Source: Schaalia odontolytica (GTDB lineage Bacteria > Actinomycetota > Actinomycetes > Actinomycetales > Actinomycetaceae). From it: a stretch of DNA of 64,000 bases. Shown here in pieces: positions 17,550 to 25,338 of the stretch. Made by a program: the position numbers and the translations under genes. Every line of letters starts with the position of its first letter. The first letter of the stretch is position 1. A model generated the notes under the pieces. The model made no database searches. It worked only from the letters and a program-made list of their open reading frames with translations, and had not been told where the DNA came from. The DNA is taken from assembly GCF_031191545.1 (NCBI RefSeq), contig NZ_CP133472.1, positions 1,550,001-1,614,000 on the forward strand. Direction: 5' to 3'.

Positions 17550-18776
17550 ATGCGAAGCGTTGCCGACTTCTACCAGGACTGCATGGCCGTTGCCCACGCG
17601 CTGCCGCCGCTTGACGTTCAGCTCGCTGACGCGGTCAGCTGCGTGCTCGCAGAGGACGTACAGGCACCCTTTAACCTCCCGGTTGCCGACCTGTCGGCGT
17701 GCGACGGATACGCCGTCCGCATCCGCGACTGCGAGGGAGCCACCCTGGAGAAGCCGGTGACGCTTCCAGTCACCGAGGAGATCCGCGCCGGTGCCGTCGA
17801 CCCGGCAGCGCTCGTCCCCGGCACAGCGATCCGCATCGCGTCCGGCGCGCCCATGCCCACGGGGGCCGAGGCCGTGGTCTCCCTCGAGTTCACGGACCAC
17901 GGCATCGCCCAGGTTGCCCTGCGCACGGCCCCCGCCAGCGGCGAGAACATTCGCCGCCGCGCGGAGGATGTCGCCCAGGGCGACACCGTCCTGCGTTCGG
18001 GTACTCGTATCGGTGCCCGCCAGATGGCGCTCCTCGCCGGCGTGGGACGCGACCGCGTGCTGGTACACCCGCGCCCGCGCGTCGTCATCATCTCTATCGG
18101 CGACGAGATCGTCGAGCCCGGAGGGGAGGCGCGTCCCGGCACCGTCTTCGATGCCAACGGTCACGCCCTGTCGACCGCCGTCGCCGACGCGGGGGCGCAG
18201 ACTTTCCGCGTCGCCGCCGTCCCGGACGAGCGAGCCCGCCTACGTGAGACCATCGAGGACCAGCTGGTGCGCGCCGACCTGATTCTGACGACCGGCGGCA
18301 TCTCCTACGGCAGCGGCGACACCGTCCGCGAGGTCCTGGGTACACTTGGCACGGTTCGCTTCGACAATGTTGCCGCATGGCCCGGCCACATCATGGGTGT
18401 GGGCACCGTCGGCGGTGAAGACGGCCGTCCCGGCACGCCCATCGTCTGCCTGCCCGGTGACCCCGTGTCCGCCCAGGTGTGCTTCGAGGTCTTCGTCCGC
18501 CCCGCGCTGCGCCACATGCAGGGCTGGACCGCCGTCAATCGCCCCGTCGTGCGTGCCGCGATCGACCGCTCCTGGTACTCCCCGCGTGGCCGCCGTGAGT
18601 TCGTGCGTGTGCGCCTGACCGGCTCTCCGCGTTCCGGATACAACGCTGCCGTCATGGGCACCCCGGCCTCGTTGCTCCTGTCCGCGCTCGCGGACTCGAA
18701 CGCGCTGGCGGTCGTGCCCGAGGATGTGACGACGGTGCGCGCGGGTGACACCCTTCAGTGCCTGGTCCTCGAATGA
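17550..18776 (+). CDS. glp: MoeA/gephyrin-like protein, probable Glp
   Basis: 408 residues with the full MoeA fold: N-terminal domains (LPVADLSACDGYAVR, ASGAPMPTGAEAVV), the MoCF domain with ISIGDEIVEPG, TTGGISYGSGDTV and CLPGDPVSAQVCFEVFVRPAL, and a C-terminal beta domain. By sequence it is a molybdopterin molybdenumtransferase relative. Its position between galU and rimJ, with a GlpR-like membrane protein after rimJ, matches the corynebacterial glp gene. Glp is reported to work with its receptor GlpR at the divisome. I therefore favour Glp over a true MoeA; sequence alone does not exclude a molybdenum-cofactor role. Confidence 0.85.
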   Translation: MRSVADFYQDCMAVAHALPPLDVQLADAVSCVLAEDVQAPFNLPVADLSACDGYAVRIRDCEGATLEKPVTLPVTEEIRAGAVDPAALVPGTAIRIASGAPMPTGAEAVVSLEFTDHGIAQVALRTAPASGENIRRRAEDVAQGDTVLRSGTRIGARQMALLAGVGRDRVLVHPRPRVVIISIGDEIVEPGGEARPGTVFDANGHALSTAVADAGAQTFRVAAVPDERARLRETIEDQLVRADLILTTGGISYGSGDTVREVLGTLGTVRFDNVAAWPGHIMGVGTVGGEDGRPGTPIVCLPGDPVSAQVCFEVFVRPALRHMQGWTAVNRPVVRAAIDRSWYSPRGRREFVRVRLTGSPRSGYNAAVMGTPASLLLSALADSNALAVVPEDVTTVRAGDTLQCLVLE

Positions 18777-19471
18777 GGTATCTGTTCCGTCGCTCCCCGC
18801 GCGTGTGGGGGCGCGACATCGACATGCTCACGCTGCGGGTGGTTGACCCCGTCGGCCGCGGGTTCCTGCGTCCCGGCCCCGATGGCGTCGCCAATCCGCG
18901 TGAGCTCGTCGTGCGTCCCGTGTGCGGCGACGAGCACCGTGCCCTCGATACCGTGCGCCGCACCGACGGACACTGGCTGCGCCCGTGGGAGGCTACCCTG
19001 CCGCCCGAGACCCTGGAGCACATTCCCACTTTTTCGCAGTATGTGCGTCGCGCGGATCGGGATCATCGCGAGGGAACCGGCCTAGTTTTCGGCGTCCAGA
19101 TCGATGGGCGCTATGTTGGTCAGTTTTCGATCTCGAACGTGCACTGGGGTGCGATGTCCTCGGGGATGCTCGGCTACTGGATCGTCTCGCAATGGGCGGG
19201 TCGAGGCCTTGGATCCCTGGTCGCGGGTCTCGTCCTCGATCTGGTGGTAGGTGAACTCGGGCTGCATCGCATCGAGGTGTGCGTGCGCCCGGAGAACGAG
19301 CGTTCCCTGGGTGTGTGCCGAGGCCTCGGCCTGGTCGAGGAGGGCCTGCGTCCCCGCTTCATGCACATCGGAGGGCAGTGGGCGGATCATATTGCATTCT
19401 CTATTGATACTGAGTCCCTGCCGCAGGGCGGGCTCGTGCAGCGTCGCTGGGGTCGCTCCGCGATCGACTAA
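18773..19471 (+). CDS. rimJ: GNAT N-acetyltransferase, RimJ/RimL type
   Basis: 232 residues from an ATG overlapping the glp stop (ATGA), so translation is coupled. The acetyl-CoA binding core is GYWIVSQWAGRGLGSLVAGLVLDL with RIEVCVRPENERSLGVCRGLGLVEEG. The RimJ/L family acetylates protein N-termini. The N-terminal 80 residues form a longer lead than in E. coli RimJ, typical of the actinobacterial neighbour of galU-glp. The gene is followed by about 190 bases before the glpR-like gene. Confidence 0.88.
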   Translation: MRYLFRRSPRVWGRDIDMLTLRVVDPVGRGFLRPGPDGVANPRELVVRPVCGDEHRALDTVRRTDGHWLRPWEATLPPETLEHIPTFSQYVRRADRDHREGTGLVFGVQIDGRYVGQFSISNVHWGAMSSGMLGYWIVSQWAGRGLGSLVAGLVLDLVVGELGLHRIEVCVRPENERSLGVCRGLGLVEEGLRPRFMHIGGQWADHIAFSIDTESLPQGGLVQRRWGRSAID

Positions 19472-19663
19472 GCGTCGTTGTCCGCTTGTGTCCTGGGGTG
19501 ACGTGCCCGTGTGAACTGGGACGACCATGAAAAGTGGTGCGTATGATACAAATGTTACACGTGTGACAGGTGGGGAATCTTGTCTTTTTACCGAAAGGTT
19601 TGAGAGTCCGACACGCGCCCATCGCACAACGCGCAGCACCTCAAACGCCCGTACGTTGAGGGG

Positions 19664-20632
19664 GTGGAGATAGGTGGACTCGTCATCGTCGCGGTATTCG
19701 TCGCACTGTTTGCGACCGTACCGTCGCTCGTTGCACGCCGGACAGCGATCGTCCAGTCTCGCGAAATTGACCGGTTCTCGCCGAAACTGCGCATCATCCA
19801 CACGACTAAGACAGAATTAGACACGTGCGACAACGCCAGCGGAACCATTCTGGCCCAGCGCGCACTCACGAGCGGAGGCAGCATGCACCAGGGCACCACG
19901 GGGCGTAGCCGCCCCGTTATCGACCGACGCAACAACAAGGCGGTCCGCGACATTGCGAAGCTGCGTGCCCGCCGAGCCGCCCGCCTCGCCGCCGAAAGCG
20001 CCGCCGGACGCCGCCGCATGGTCATCACCGGCGTCTGCGCTCTCGCGACCGTTGCTCTTGGCATCGTCATCGCCGCCACCTCCCTCGCGTGGGCGTGGAT
20101 CGCGATCCCTGCCGCCGCGCTCGTGGCTTCCCTCGCCGCCTCTCGCGTTGCGGCCGTCCGCTCCCAGCAGGCCTCCGAACGCGAACTCGAACTCCTCACG
20201 AAGCTCCGTGGCGACGTGCGTGGTGCCGGTCGTCCGACAGCAGCTGTGCCGGCCGAGCGTCCTGCTTCGCCTTCCGAAGAGGTCGTCGAAGCGACGGCGG
20301 ACGAGGCTGCAGCACCCGAGACTGGCTCCGTGCCTTCCCTCGTGTTCAACGTCGACGTCCCCGAGGTCGTCGAGGTTGCTGACACCCCGGCCCGCGCGTG
20401 GACCGTCGTCCCCGTCCCCGCTCCGACATACGCGTCGCGCGAGCGCGTCCGCGGACGCATCGTCCACGCCGACACCGACCTGCGCGGCATTCCGCGCATC
20501 GGCGCCGCCGTGCCGGCGCGCCCGATCGCCCAGACCGCTCAGGTGGGGGCCCGTTCCACCGCCGAGGTCGTCGCCGACCAGGCCGTCGCCCTGGACCTCG
20601 ATGCCGTCCTGGACGCGCGACGCGCCCAATAG
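19664..20632 (+). CDS. GlpR/SepX-like divisome membrane protein
   Basis: 322 residues, start GTG at 19664 after a GAGGGG. An N-terminal membrane helix (GGLVIVAVFVALFATVPSLVARR) is followed by a cytoplasmic stretch of about 85 residues. Two hydrophobic segments at about 120-160 come next (VITGVCALATVALGIVIAATSL, AWIAIPAAALVASLAA). The remaining 160 residues are long, Ala/Val/Pro-rich and probably unstructured. This topology, and the position after glp and rimJ, match GlpR of Corynebacterium and SepX of Streptomyces. Assignment rests on topology and synteny; sequence identity in this family is low. Confidence 0.65.
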   Translation: MEIGGLVIVAVFVALFATVPSLVARRTAIVQSREIDRFSPKLRIIHTTKTELDTCDNASGTILAQRALTSGGSMHQGTTGRSRPVIDRRNNKAVRDIAKLRARRAARLAAESAAGRRRMVITGVCALATVALGIVIAATSLAWAWIAIPAAALVASLAASRVAAVRSQQASERELELLTKLRGDVRGAGRPTAAVPAERPASPSEEVVEATADEAAAPETGSVPSLVFNVDVPEVVEVADTPARAWTVVPVPAPTYASRERVRGRIVHADTDLRGIPRIGAAVPARPIAQTAQVGARSTAEVVADQAVALDLDAVLDARRAQ

Positions 20633-20653
20633 GGGACCTCTCAGCTGCTGATG

Positions 20654-20685
20654 CCGCGCCGCGGGCCTTCGGGCTCGCGGCGCGG
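20654..20685 (+). terminator. Hairpin after the glpR-like gene
   Basis: A 10-bp GC stem CCGCGCCGCG with its complement plus partial inner pairing, 21 bases after the stop. Confidence 0.6.
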
Positions 20686-20693
20686 TCGTATGC

Positions 20694-20872
20694 CGGGGCT
20701 GATGGCGGGGTTGCATACAGGAGGGTTGATGGCGGGGTTGCGTGCGGGCCCACCTAGATAGCCTCGACCGAGAACAGTTGCATGCGGGGCTGATGGAAGG
20801 GTTGCATACCGGGGCTGATGGTGGGGTTGCTTTCGGGGGCTGATGGCGGGGTTGCATGCGGGCGCTGAAAAA
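20694..20872 (+). repeat. Tandem degenerate repeat, unit about 25 bp
   Basis: At least five imperfect copies of GGGGCTGATGGCGGGGTTGC followed by ATRC, with one diverged unit in the middle. Copies start near 20694, 20719, 20784, 20811 and 20836. The stretch 20633-21193 around it holds no gene I can support. Confidence 0.8.
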
Positions 20873-21044
20873 CGGTTGTCGCCGACAAGGGCGTGAGTCC
20901 TCGCGGTTGCCAGCTTCATCGTCGTCTATTGGTCCGGAGCGTTCCCAGTCCGGTGCGTCGTACGCGAGCACGTTCCTGCGTAATACGTAGCGTCTGGACG
21001 CTGTGCTGGCGCTGCCCATTCATCGAACCTCATGCGCGTTCCGC

Positions 21045-21090
21045 AGTGTTGGGTAACGGCGTGGCGTAGTGTTGGGTAACGGCGTGGCGT
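21045..21090 (+). repeat. Perfect 23-bp tandem duplication
   Basis: AGTGTTGGGTAACGGCGTGG plus CGT occurs twice head to tail, at 21045-21067 and 21068-21090. No function is evident. Confidence 0.85.
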
Positions 21091-21193
21091 AGACCGGCGA
21101 ATCGCTGCGTTTCTTCCTATCCGTGGTGTCCCGCACGTGGTCGTGGTCGGCTTGCGTCGCTGATCGCCATGGTGCTAAGCTGTTCGAGTCCTT

Positions 21194-21269
21194 GGGGCTA
21201 TGGCGCAGTTGGTAGCGCGTCTCGTTCGCAATGAGAAGGTCGGGGGTTCGAATCCCCCTAGCTCCACCA
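21194..21269 (+). tRNA. tRNA-Ala(CGC)
   Basis: Acceptor GGGGCTA (21194-21200) pairs with TAGCTCC (21259-21265). The anticodon stem TCTCG / TGAGA encloses TTCGCAA, so the anticodon is CGC at 21227-21229, reading GCG. The T arm GGGGGTTCGAATCCCCC is complete and CCA is encoded at 21267-21269. Confidence 0.95.
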
Positions 21270-21273
21270 CAGG

Positions 21274-21303
21274 CCGACATCCGATCGCGGATGTCGGTTT
21301 TTT
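21274..21303 (+). terminator. Rho-independent terminator of tRNA-Ala
   Basis: A 10-bp stem CCGACATCCG with its complement, loop ATCG, followed directly by six T residues. Confidence 0.92.
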
Positions 21304-21440
21304 ATATGCCTGTGCGCGTTGGTGTTATGCCTGTTGCCGTGTTGCTTGGCACCGCTGGTGTTCCGGGCACCTGCTGGGCCGGGCTGCGCCGTGGGTGGCG
21401 GCCCGCCCGCGAGCCGTCCGCGCCGCGAGCTTCGCTCGGC

Positions 21441-21663
21441 GCGTCGCCTCGAAGCCCGGCCAGGCCTCGCCACCGCCCACGGGCACCGCAGCCTGGCTCT
21501 CTTGCGCCCTGCGGTCCCTCCGGCGCCCTCCGCACCGGCGACGCTTGGTTGCTGATGTGTGGCTTGGTGCGTCGTTTCGAAGCCCGGCCAGGCCTCGCCA
21601 CCGCCCACGGGCACCGCAGCCAGGTCCTCTTGCGCCCTGCGGTCCCGCCGGCGTCCTCCACAG
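21441..21663 (+). repeat. Duplicated block of about 95 bp
   Basis: The segments 21441-21535 and 21569-21663 are near-identical direct copies 128 bases apart. They share GCGTCG, CGAAGCCCGGCCAGGCCTCG and the stretch after it. Differences are scattered single bases. Confidence 0.8.
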
Positions 21664-22165
21664 CAGACTGCTGTCGCTCACCGGTATGGCTGGCGACTCA
21701 CGTGAAACCGTCATCGCCTTTGCCGGCGTGTGCTCTGTCTCCGGTGAAACCGACGACACCATTGCAAGCCGGATACACCTGTTTTTGCTGCTATTTCATC
21801 GAGCAAAGGCGTCGTGGGTTTCATACAGGCGTCCTGAGGTTCCCGCATTGGTGCTGACGGTTACATCTCGTGGCGACGTAAGCAGCATGGGCACGACAAA
21901 GTTCGCACAGAGCAGCAGGTCAATGACGATAGCGTGAAGATATTCGCCCAGCGCAGGCAAGATGGCACAAAATAGAGGTTTCATAGCGTGCTGGGCGAGT
22001 TCTGTCGCGAGTGTGGTCGGGTGGGTGTCTGTTGGGCGAATTTTGGCGCTCGCCGGCACCTTAATCATGTCCCGAAGCCCTCCATCGGTACTGTGGCCAG
22101 GCCGTTCCGTGCATGCCTGCCCTCCAGACCGATGAAACCGGCCGCCTACGCGGATAGGTAATTGC

Positions 22166-22234
22166 GATACGGATAGGTTATGAGCATGCGGATAGCTTAT
22201 TAACCTATCCGCGTGCCGATAACCTATCCGCATC
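22166..22234. repeat. Large palindrome built from GGATAGGTTAT units
   Basis: 69 bases that nearly equal their own reverse complement, with axis at 22200. Each side carries CGGATAGGTTAT and GCGGATAG-TTA units. A further forward copy lies outside at 22150-22159 and a further inverted copy at 22240-22249. It could be a multi-site operator or an extruding hairpin. Confidence 0.85.
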
Positions 22235-22296
22235 ATGACAACCTATCCACATAGGCCAAGGTGTGGTCCTCGCACGGTCGCCGCGCCGCCGGTCGT

Positions 22297-22373
22297 GGGG
22301 GGTTTTGCACCATTAGGAGCTGGCTCTCGGCGTGTCGCCGGCGTGTCGGATCTCTAATGATGCAATTCCCCCC
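22297..22373. repeat. Inverted-repeat element, MITE-like
   Basis: Arms of about 22 bp at 22297-22319 and 22352-22373 (GGGGGGTTTTGCACC against its imperfect complement) separated by 32 bases. Non-coding; either an extragenic hairpin or a small element remnant. Confidence 0.55.
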
Positions 22374-22692
22374 GATTAACGGCGTGCAGGCCATGACTCA
22401 CGAGGGTTGGTGCCCAAAACGCAGACCACCTCGGTGAGAAACGTTGACAATGGGCTCTTGTAGGTGAGGTGGTCTGCACTTTGGGCAAATCGGTAGCTGA
22501 TCGGGTGCGTTGTTCGCGCGTGAACCCGCTACTTTGAGCGCTAACCTGCGCTGTTGGCTGGCCGACCTGCAACGATGGCGCGGGTTGGAGGAGTTGCCGA
22601 TGCCCCTCACTACCATTGATATCGTTGACTCGTCGCTCAGAGGCGTCGACGGCGGGGAGCGCTGGAGCTTCACCGCAGATAGGAGGCCACAC

Positions 22693-23598
22693 ATGATGGA
22701 CACCATCAGGAAAGCGGATAGCCGCCGCGGACGGATCGCCTACGAGGTCGCGGGGCTTGCTTGGCTCGCCGAGGCCTCGGACCCTGGCGCAGCCGTCGTG
22801 CCCGTCCTCGATCACGGCGCGACGTGGCTCGAGGAGCCTCGCCTGGTCTCTGTCGCGCCAACCCCGCGAGCCGCCGAGGACTTTGGCCGCGCCCTCGCCC
22901 ATACGCACGCCGCCGGAGCCAGCCACCTGGGTGCGCCGCCGCGCGGCTTCGAGGGCGACGGCTGGATGGGGGAGGCTTGCCTGTCCCTGCCTGGTGGTCC
23001 CAAGAAAGCCAGCAATGGCGTCGTACCTCAAATGGGGGGAGGCGTGCCCAGTGATAGCGCTCATCCCGAGCGATCCGCGAACGGCGAGGCGGCGCAGAAA
23101 CGTACCCTGACCTCGGCGGAATCCTGGGGCGCGTTCTACGCGCGTGAGCGCATCGCCCCCTACCTCGACGACCGCACCTTCGCGGCCGCTGAACGTGCTC
23201 TCATCGAAAAACTCTGCGAGCGCCTCGAGTCGGGCGTGCTCGACCATGGCCAGCCCCGCCTCGTCGCCGACGCGATCGCCGCGCAAAGGGACGTGGGCGC
23301 CGCCCGCACCCACGGCGACCTGTGGAGCGGCAACGTCATGTGGACGCCGGAGGGTGCCGTCCTTATCGACCCCGCCGCCCAAGGCGGACACGCCGAGGAG
23401 GACCTCGCGGCCCTTGCCGTCTTCGGATGCCCGCACTACGAGCGGATCCTCGCCGCCTACGACGAGGCCTCGCCCCTGGAGGATGGCTGGCGCGAGCGCG
23501 TTGCCTTGCACCAGGCGCACATCATCATGATTCACTGCGCGGTTTTTGGGCGCTCCTACGTTCCCGAGGCCGTCGCCATCGCGCGCAGGTACGCCTGA
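22693..23598 (+). CDS. Fructosamine-3-kinase family protein
   Basis: 301 residues from the ATG at 22693; AGGAGG at 22681-22686 decides this start over in-frame codons upstream. The opening RKADSRRGRIAYEVAGLAWLAEA and the nucleotide region ending in LVSVAPTP fit the family. The catalytic block THGDLWSGNVMWTPEGAVLIDPAAQGGHAEEDLA gives the HGD-x4-N and DPA motifs. These kinases phosphorylate ketosamines formed by glycation so that they decay. An unusual Gly/Ala/Asn-rich insertion (about residues 104-135) separates the lobes. Confidence 0.92.
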   Translation: MMDTIRKADSRRGRIAYEVAGLAWLAEASDPGAAVVPVLDHGATWLEEPRLVSVAPTPRAAEDFGRALAHTHAAGASHLGAPPRGFEGDGWMGEACLSLPGGPKKASNGVVPQMGGGVPSDSAHPERSANGEAAQKRTLTSAESWGAFYARERIAPYLDDRTFAAAERALIEKLCERLESGVLDHGQPRLVADAIAAQRDVGAARTHGDLWSGNVMWTPEGAVLIDPAAQGGHAEEDLAALAVFGCPHYERILAAYDEASPLEDGWRERVALHQAHIIMIHCAVFGRSYVPEAVAIARRYA

Positions 23599-23711
23599 GT
23601 CGCGGCTCGGCTCGGCACCTGTCAGCGGCCGCGCCGGGTGGCGCTCGCCTTCGCGGACGAGGCCGGGGCGGCGGGTGGAGCAAAGGAGCCCTCATCCGGT
23701 AGGATGGCACC

Positions 23712-23788
23712 GCCCCAATAGCTCAGTCGGTTAGAGCAGCGGACTCATAATCCGTGGGTCGTCGGTTCAAGCCCGACTTGGGGCACCA
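23712..23788 (+). tRNA. CAU-anticodon tRNA (Met, or Ile2), integration target
   Basis: Acceptor GCCCCAA (23712-23718) pairs with TTGGGGC (23778-23784); discriminator A and CCA follow. Anticodon arm GCGGA / TCCGT with loop CTCATAA gives anticodon CAT at 23746-23748. It may be elongator Met or the lysidine-modified Ile2 tRNA; I cannot separate these by eye. Its 3' half is the left copy of the element's attachment core, so the integrated element supplies the present 3' end of the gene. Confidence 0.93.
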
Positions 23789-24083
23789 ACGCGTCGACAT
23801 CTCGGCGCCCGGCAGGTTTGAAAGGCGCGGGGATCCACCCGCCCATTCCGTCGGGGGTGGGCATGAGGTCGGCGGGCTCGATGCCAAAAAACATGGCGGT
23901 GCGCAGCACCTCGTCAGCTGACCATGAGACATTGCCTCGCAACTTCCGGCTCACCGACGATTTTGTCAGCCCGAGAGGCGTTGCGAGTTCCTGCGCCTGC
24001 ATTCCGCGCGCGAAGATCTGCTGGTTGACGGCCAGGCCAATTGCCCTGTCCGCGCTCATCGTTCCAAGTTCTTGGGCTGCCAT
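23745..24083 (-). CDS. Cro/CI-like regulator ending inside attL
   Basis: 112 residues from the ATG at 24083; a TTG at 24110 would add nine. Residues about 20-70 form an HTH: VNQQIFARGMQAQELATPLGLTKSSVSRKLRGNVSWSADEV, then FFGIEPADLMPTP. The last residues are written by the antisense strand of the tRNA, and the stop lies at 23745-23747, just outside the attachment core. It is divergent from the excisionase-like gene, with operator-like repeats at its promoter. It is probably the switch protein of the element. In the excised circle its frame would continue for 82 codons. Confidence 0.75.
   Translation of the reverse strand: MAAQELGTMSADRAIGLAVNQQIFARGMQAQELATPLGLTKSSVSRKLRGNVSWSADEVLRTAMFFGIEPADLMPTPDGMGGWIPAPFKPAGRRDVDALVPQVGLEPTTHGL
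23750..23788 (+). repeat. attL core, 39-bp direct repeat
   Basis: Runs from the anticodon loop of the CAU tRNA to its CCA end, starting ATCCGTGGGTCGTCGG and ending GACTTGGGGCACCA. It is identical to 49598-49636; bases on either side differ. Confidence 0.95.
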
Positions 24084-24086
24084 ATC

Positions 24087-24130
24087 TGCAACTGTATCGA
24101 TTTGGTGCAACTAGTGCAACTGTATCCATT
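24087..24130. promoter_or_regulatory. Operator-like repeats in the divergent regulator/xis promoter
   Basis: TGCAACTGTATCGATT at 24087-24102 and TGCAACTGTATCCATT at 24115-24130, with a half copy GTGCAACTA between. They sit directly before the regulator ATG and touch the -35 box of the opposite promoter, so one protein could control both directions. Confidence 0.6.
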
Positions 24131-24157
24131 GACAGCAACCGCATTGTGGTAGATCAT
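24129..24157 (+). promoter_or_regulatory. Promoter of the excisionase-like gene
   Basis: Consensus -35 TTGACA at 24129-24134 with a weak -10 (TAGATC or GATCAT, near 24150-24157). The ATG at 24165 follows closely, so the mRNA would have almost no leader. Confidence 0.5.
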
Positions 24158-24164
24158 TACACTC

Positions 24165-24428
24165 ATGAAGTCGCATTCAGTGCAACCAGATGAGTTGCTT
24201 AAAACTGGTGAAGTTGCTCAGCGCTACAGTGTGGCCGCAAGTACAGTGCGCCGTTGGGTCGCCGCGGGAAGGCTCCCGGCGACCCAACTGCCTTCTGGGC
24301 AGTTGCGTTTCTCAGCTCGGGCCGTCGAGGCAGCAATGCGTGAACTAAACGCAGAATCTGCGGGCAAGCCTAGGGCTCGGTCATTGTCGGATGTTCCGCT
24401 GCCTGGCTTGGGCAGGGCTGGGAGGTAG
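24165..24428 (+). CDS. Excisionase-like MerR-type HTH protein
   Basis: 87 residues. DELLKTGEVAQRYSVAASTVRRWVAAGRLPATQLPSGQLRFSARAVEAAM is a typical HTH_17/excisionase-family DNA-binding domain. At the left end, opposite the regulator and far from int, it is the best candidate for the directionality factor of excision. The next gene starts 2 bases after its stop. Confidence 0.8.
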   Translation: MKSHSVQPDELLKTGEVAQRYSVAASTVRRWVAAGRLPATQLPSGQLRFSARAVEAAMRELNAESAGKPRARSLSDVPLPGLGRAGR

Positions 24429-24430
24429 TC

Positions 24431-25285
24431 GTGGCCGTGGAGCGGTTCACGAGCCTGTCGGCGGGAGTGCTTGCTAAGCGCGCCGACCGCGAGCTCGCCG
24501 AGATCATGGAGGCCCTGGGGTTGGAGGGCTCGAATGCGGGCGCCGCGCTGGGCGCGGTGCGCGGGATGCTGGCTGAGGCCGAGCGCGCGAGCGCACAGGC
24601 CGAGTGCAGGGCGAAGCGGCTCCGCCGCCAGGTCGCCGAGTATGAGTACTACCAGGGGATGTACGAGGGCGAGGCATTTTACGCCCGCGACGATTTACGT
24701 GAGCGCATCGCAGCGCTCGCACGGGCGCGGGCCGCGCTCGCGCGCGGGGACAGCGCGGCGTGCGGGAAAGGCCTGGAGGCTTTGGCGGCCGCCCTTGCGG
24801 GGGACCTGGCCGACGCTGAGGCTCAGTTCCCTGAACCCACTGAGGATGATCTGGTATCGCACTTGTGGGCGCTGGATCATTTGGAGCCCGTCGAGGACGG
24901 GGACGACGGGGAGTTGGGCGACGACGACGCGGACGGGCTGGGTGCGGCGCTGGCGGACCTGATCTCTTCTGTTGAGGTCGCGCGCGAGCATGTGGCTACC
25001 GCTGGCGTGTCCGTGGACCGCCTCGTTGCCGCGTCCGAGGGAGCTGTGCCGGATCTCCAGGTTCTCGCCCGTGAGGCGGTTGAGGAGTTGCGGGCCGCGT
25101 GGGAGGCTATGCCCCGACGGGAGGTTGTGTTCACCCGTACCGCTCATAACGATGGCTCTGTCGCCTGGGATGTGGGGCGCAGCATCGTCACTGGCCCGGA
25201 CCTGGACGGGGCTCGCTTTGGTGTTTTGCCTAACGAAGGCAACGCAGCGGCGGCCCCCAGCGCTCAGTGTGGGGGTGAGTGCTGA
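24431..25285 (+). CDS. Hypothetical coiled-coil protein of the element
   Basis: 284 residues, GTG start with GGAGG 5 bases upstream. Ala/Glu/Arg-rich helices at about 45-110 look like a coiled coil (AEAERASAQAECRAKRLRRQVAEYEYY). An acidic linker (EDGDDGELGDDDADG) follows, then another helical part. No family recognised. It is tightly coupled to the excisionase-like gene, which suggests an early regulatory or replication-linked role. Confidence 0.65.
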   Translation: MAVERFTSLSAGVLAKRADRELAEIMEALGLEGSNAGAALGAVRGMLAEAERASAQAECRAKRLRRQVAEYEYYQGMYEGEAFYARDDLRERIAALARARAALARGDSAACGKGLEALAAALAGDLADAEAQFPEPTEDDLVSHLWALDHLEPVEDGDDGELGDDDADGLGAALADLISSVEVAREHVATAGVSVDRLVAASEGAVPDLQVLAREAVEELRAAWEAMPRREVVFTRTAHNDGSVAWDVGRSIVTGPDLDGARFGVLPNEGNAAAAPSAQCGGEC

Positions 25286-25338
25286 TGCTGGCCTTCACGT
25301 TGGTGGGGTCCTTGATTGTGATCTGGCAGGAGGAGACC

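Larger units (their letters stand above)
21304..22692. other. Long region without a supported gene
   Basis: About 1.4 kb. Open frames here are short, overlap on both strands and show no family features. The first part is GC-rich and holds a duplicated block of about 95 bp. From 21.66 to 22.4 kb the base content is lower and the sequence contains the large palindrome at 22166-22234 and an inverted-repeat element at 22297-22373. It looks like eroded or imported DNA. Confidence 0.6.

Noticed and set aside
20694-20872. The 25-bp repeats as a CRISPR array
   Set aside because: Imperfect tandem copies without spacers.
21020-21280. Antisense frame over tRNA-Ala (GARGIRTPDLLIAN peptide)
   Set aside because: Translation of the complementary strand of a tRNA gene, a common annotation artefact.
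21796-22236. A 146-codon minus-strand frame in the gene-free stretch
   Set aside because: It starts inside the large palindrome, lacks a ribosome binding site and has no protein features.
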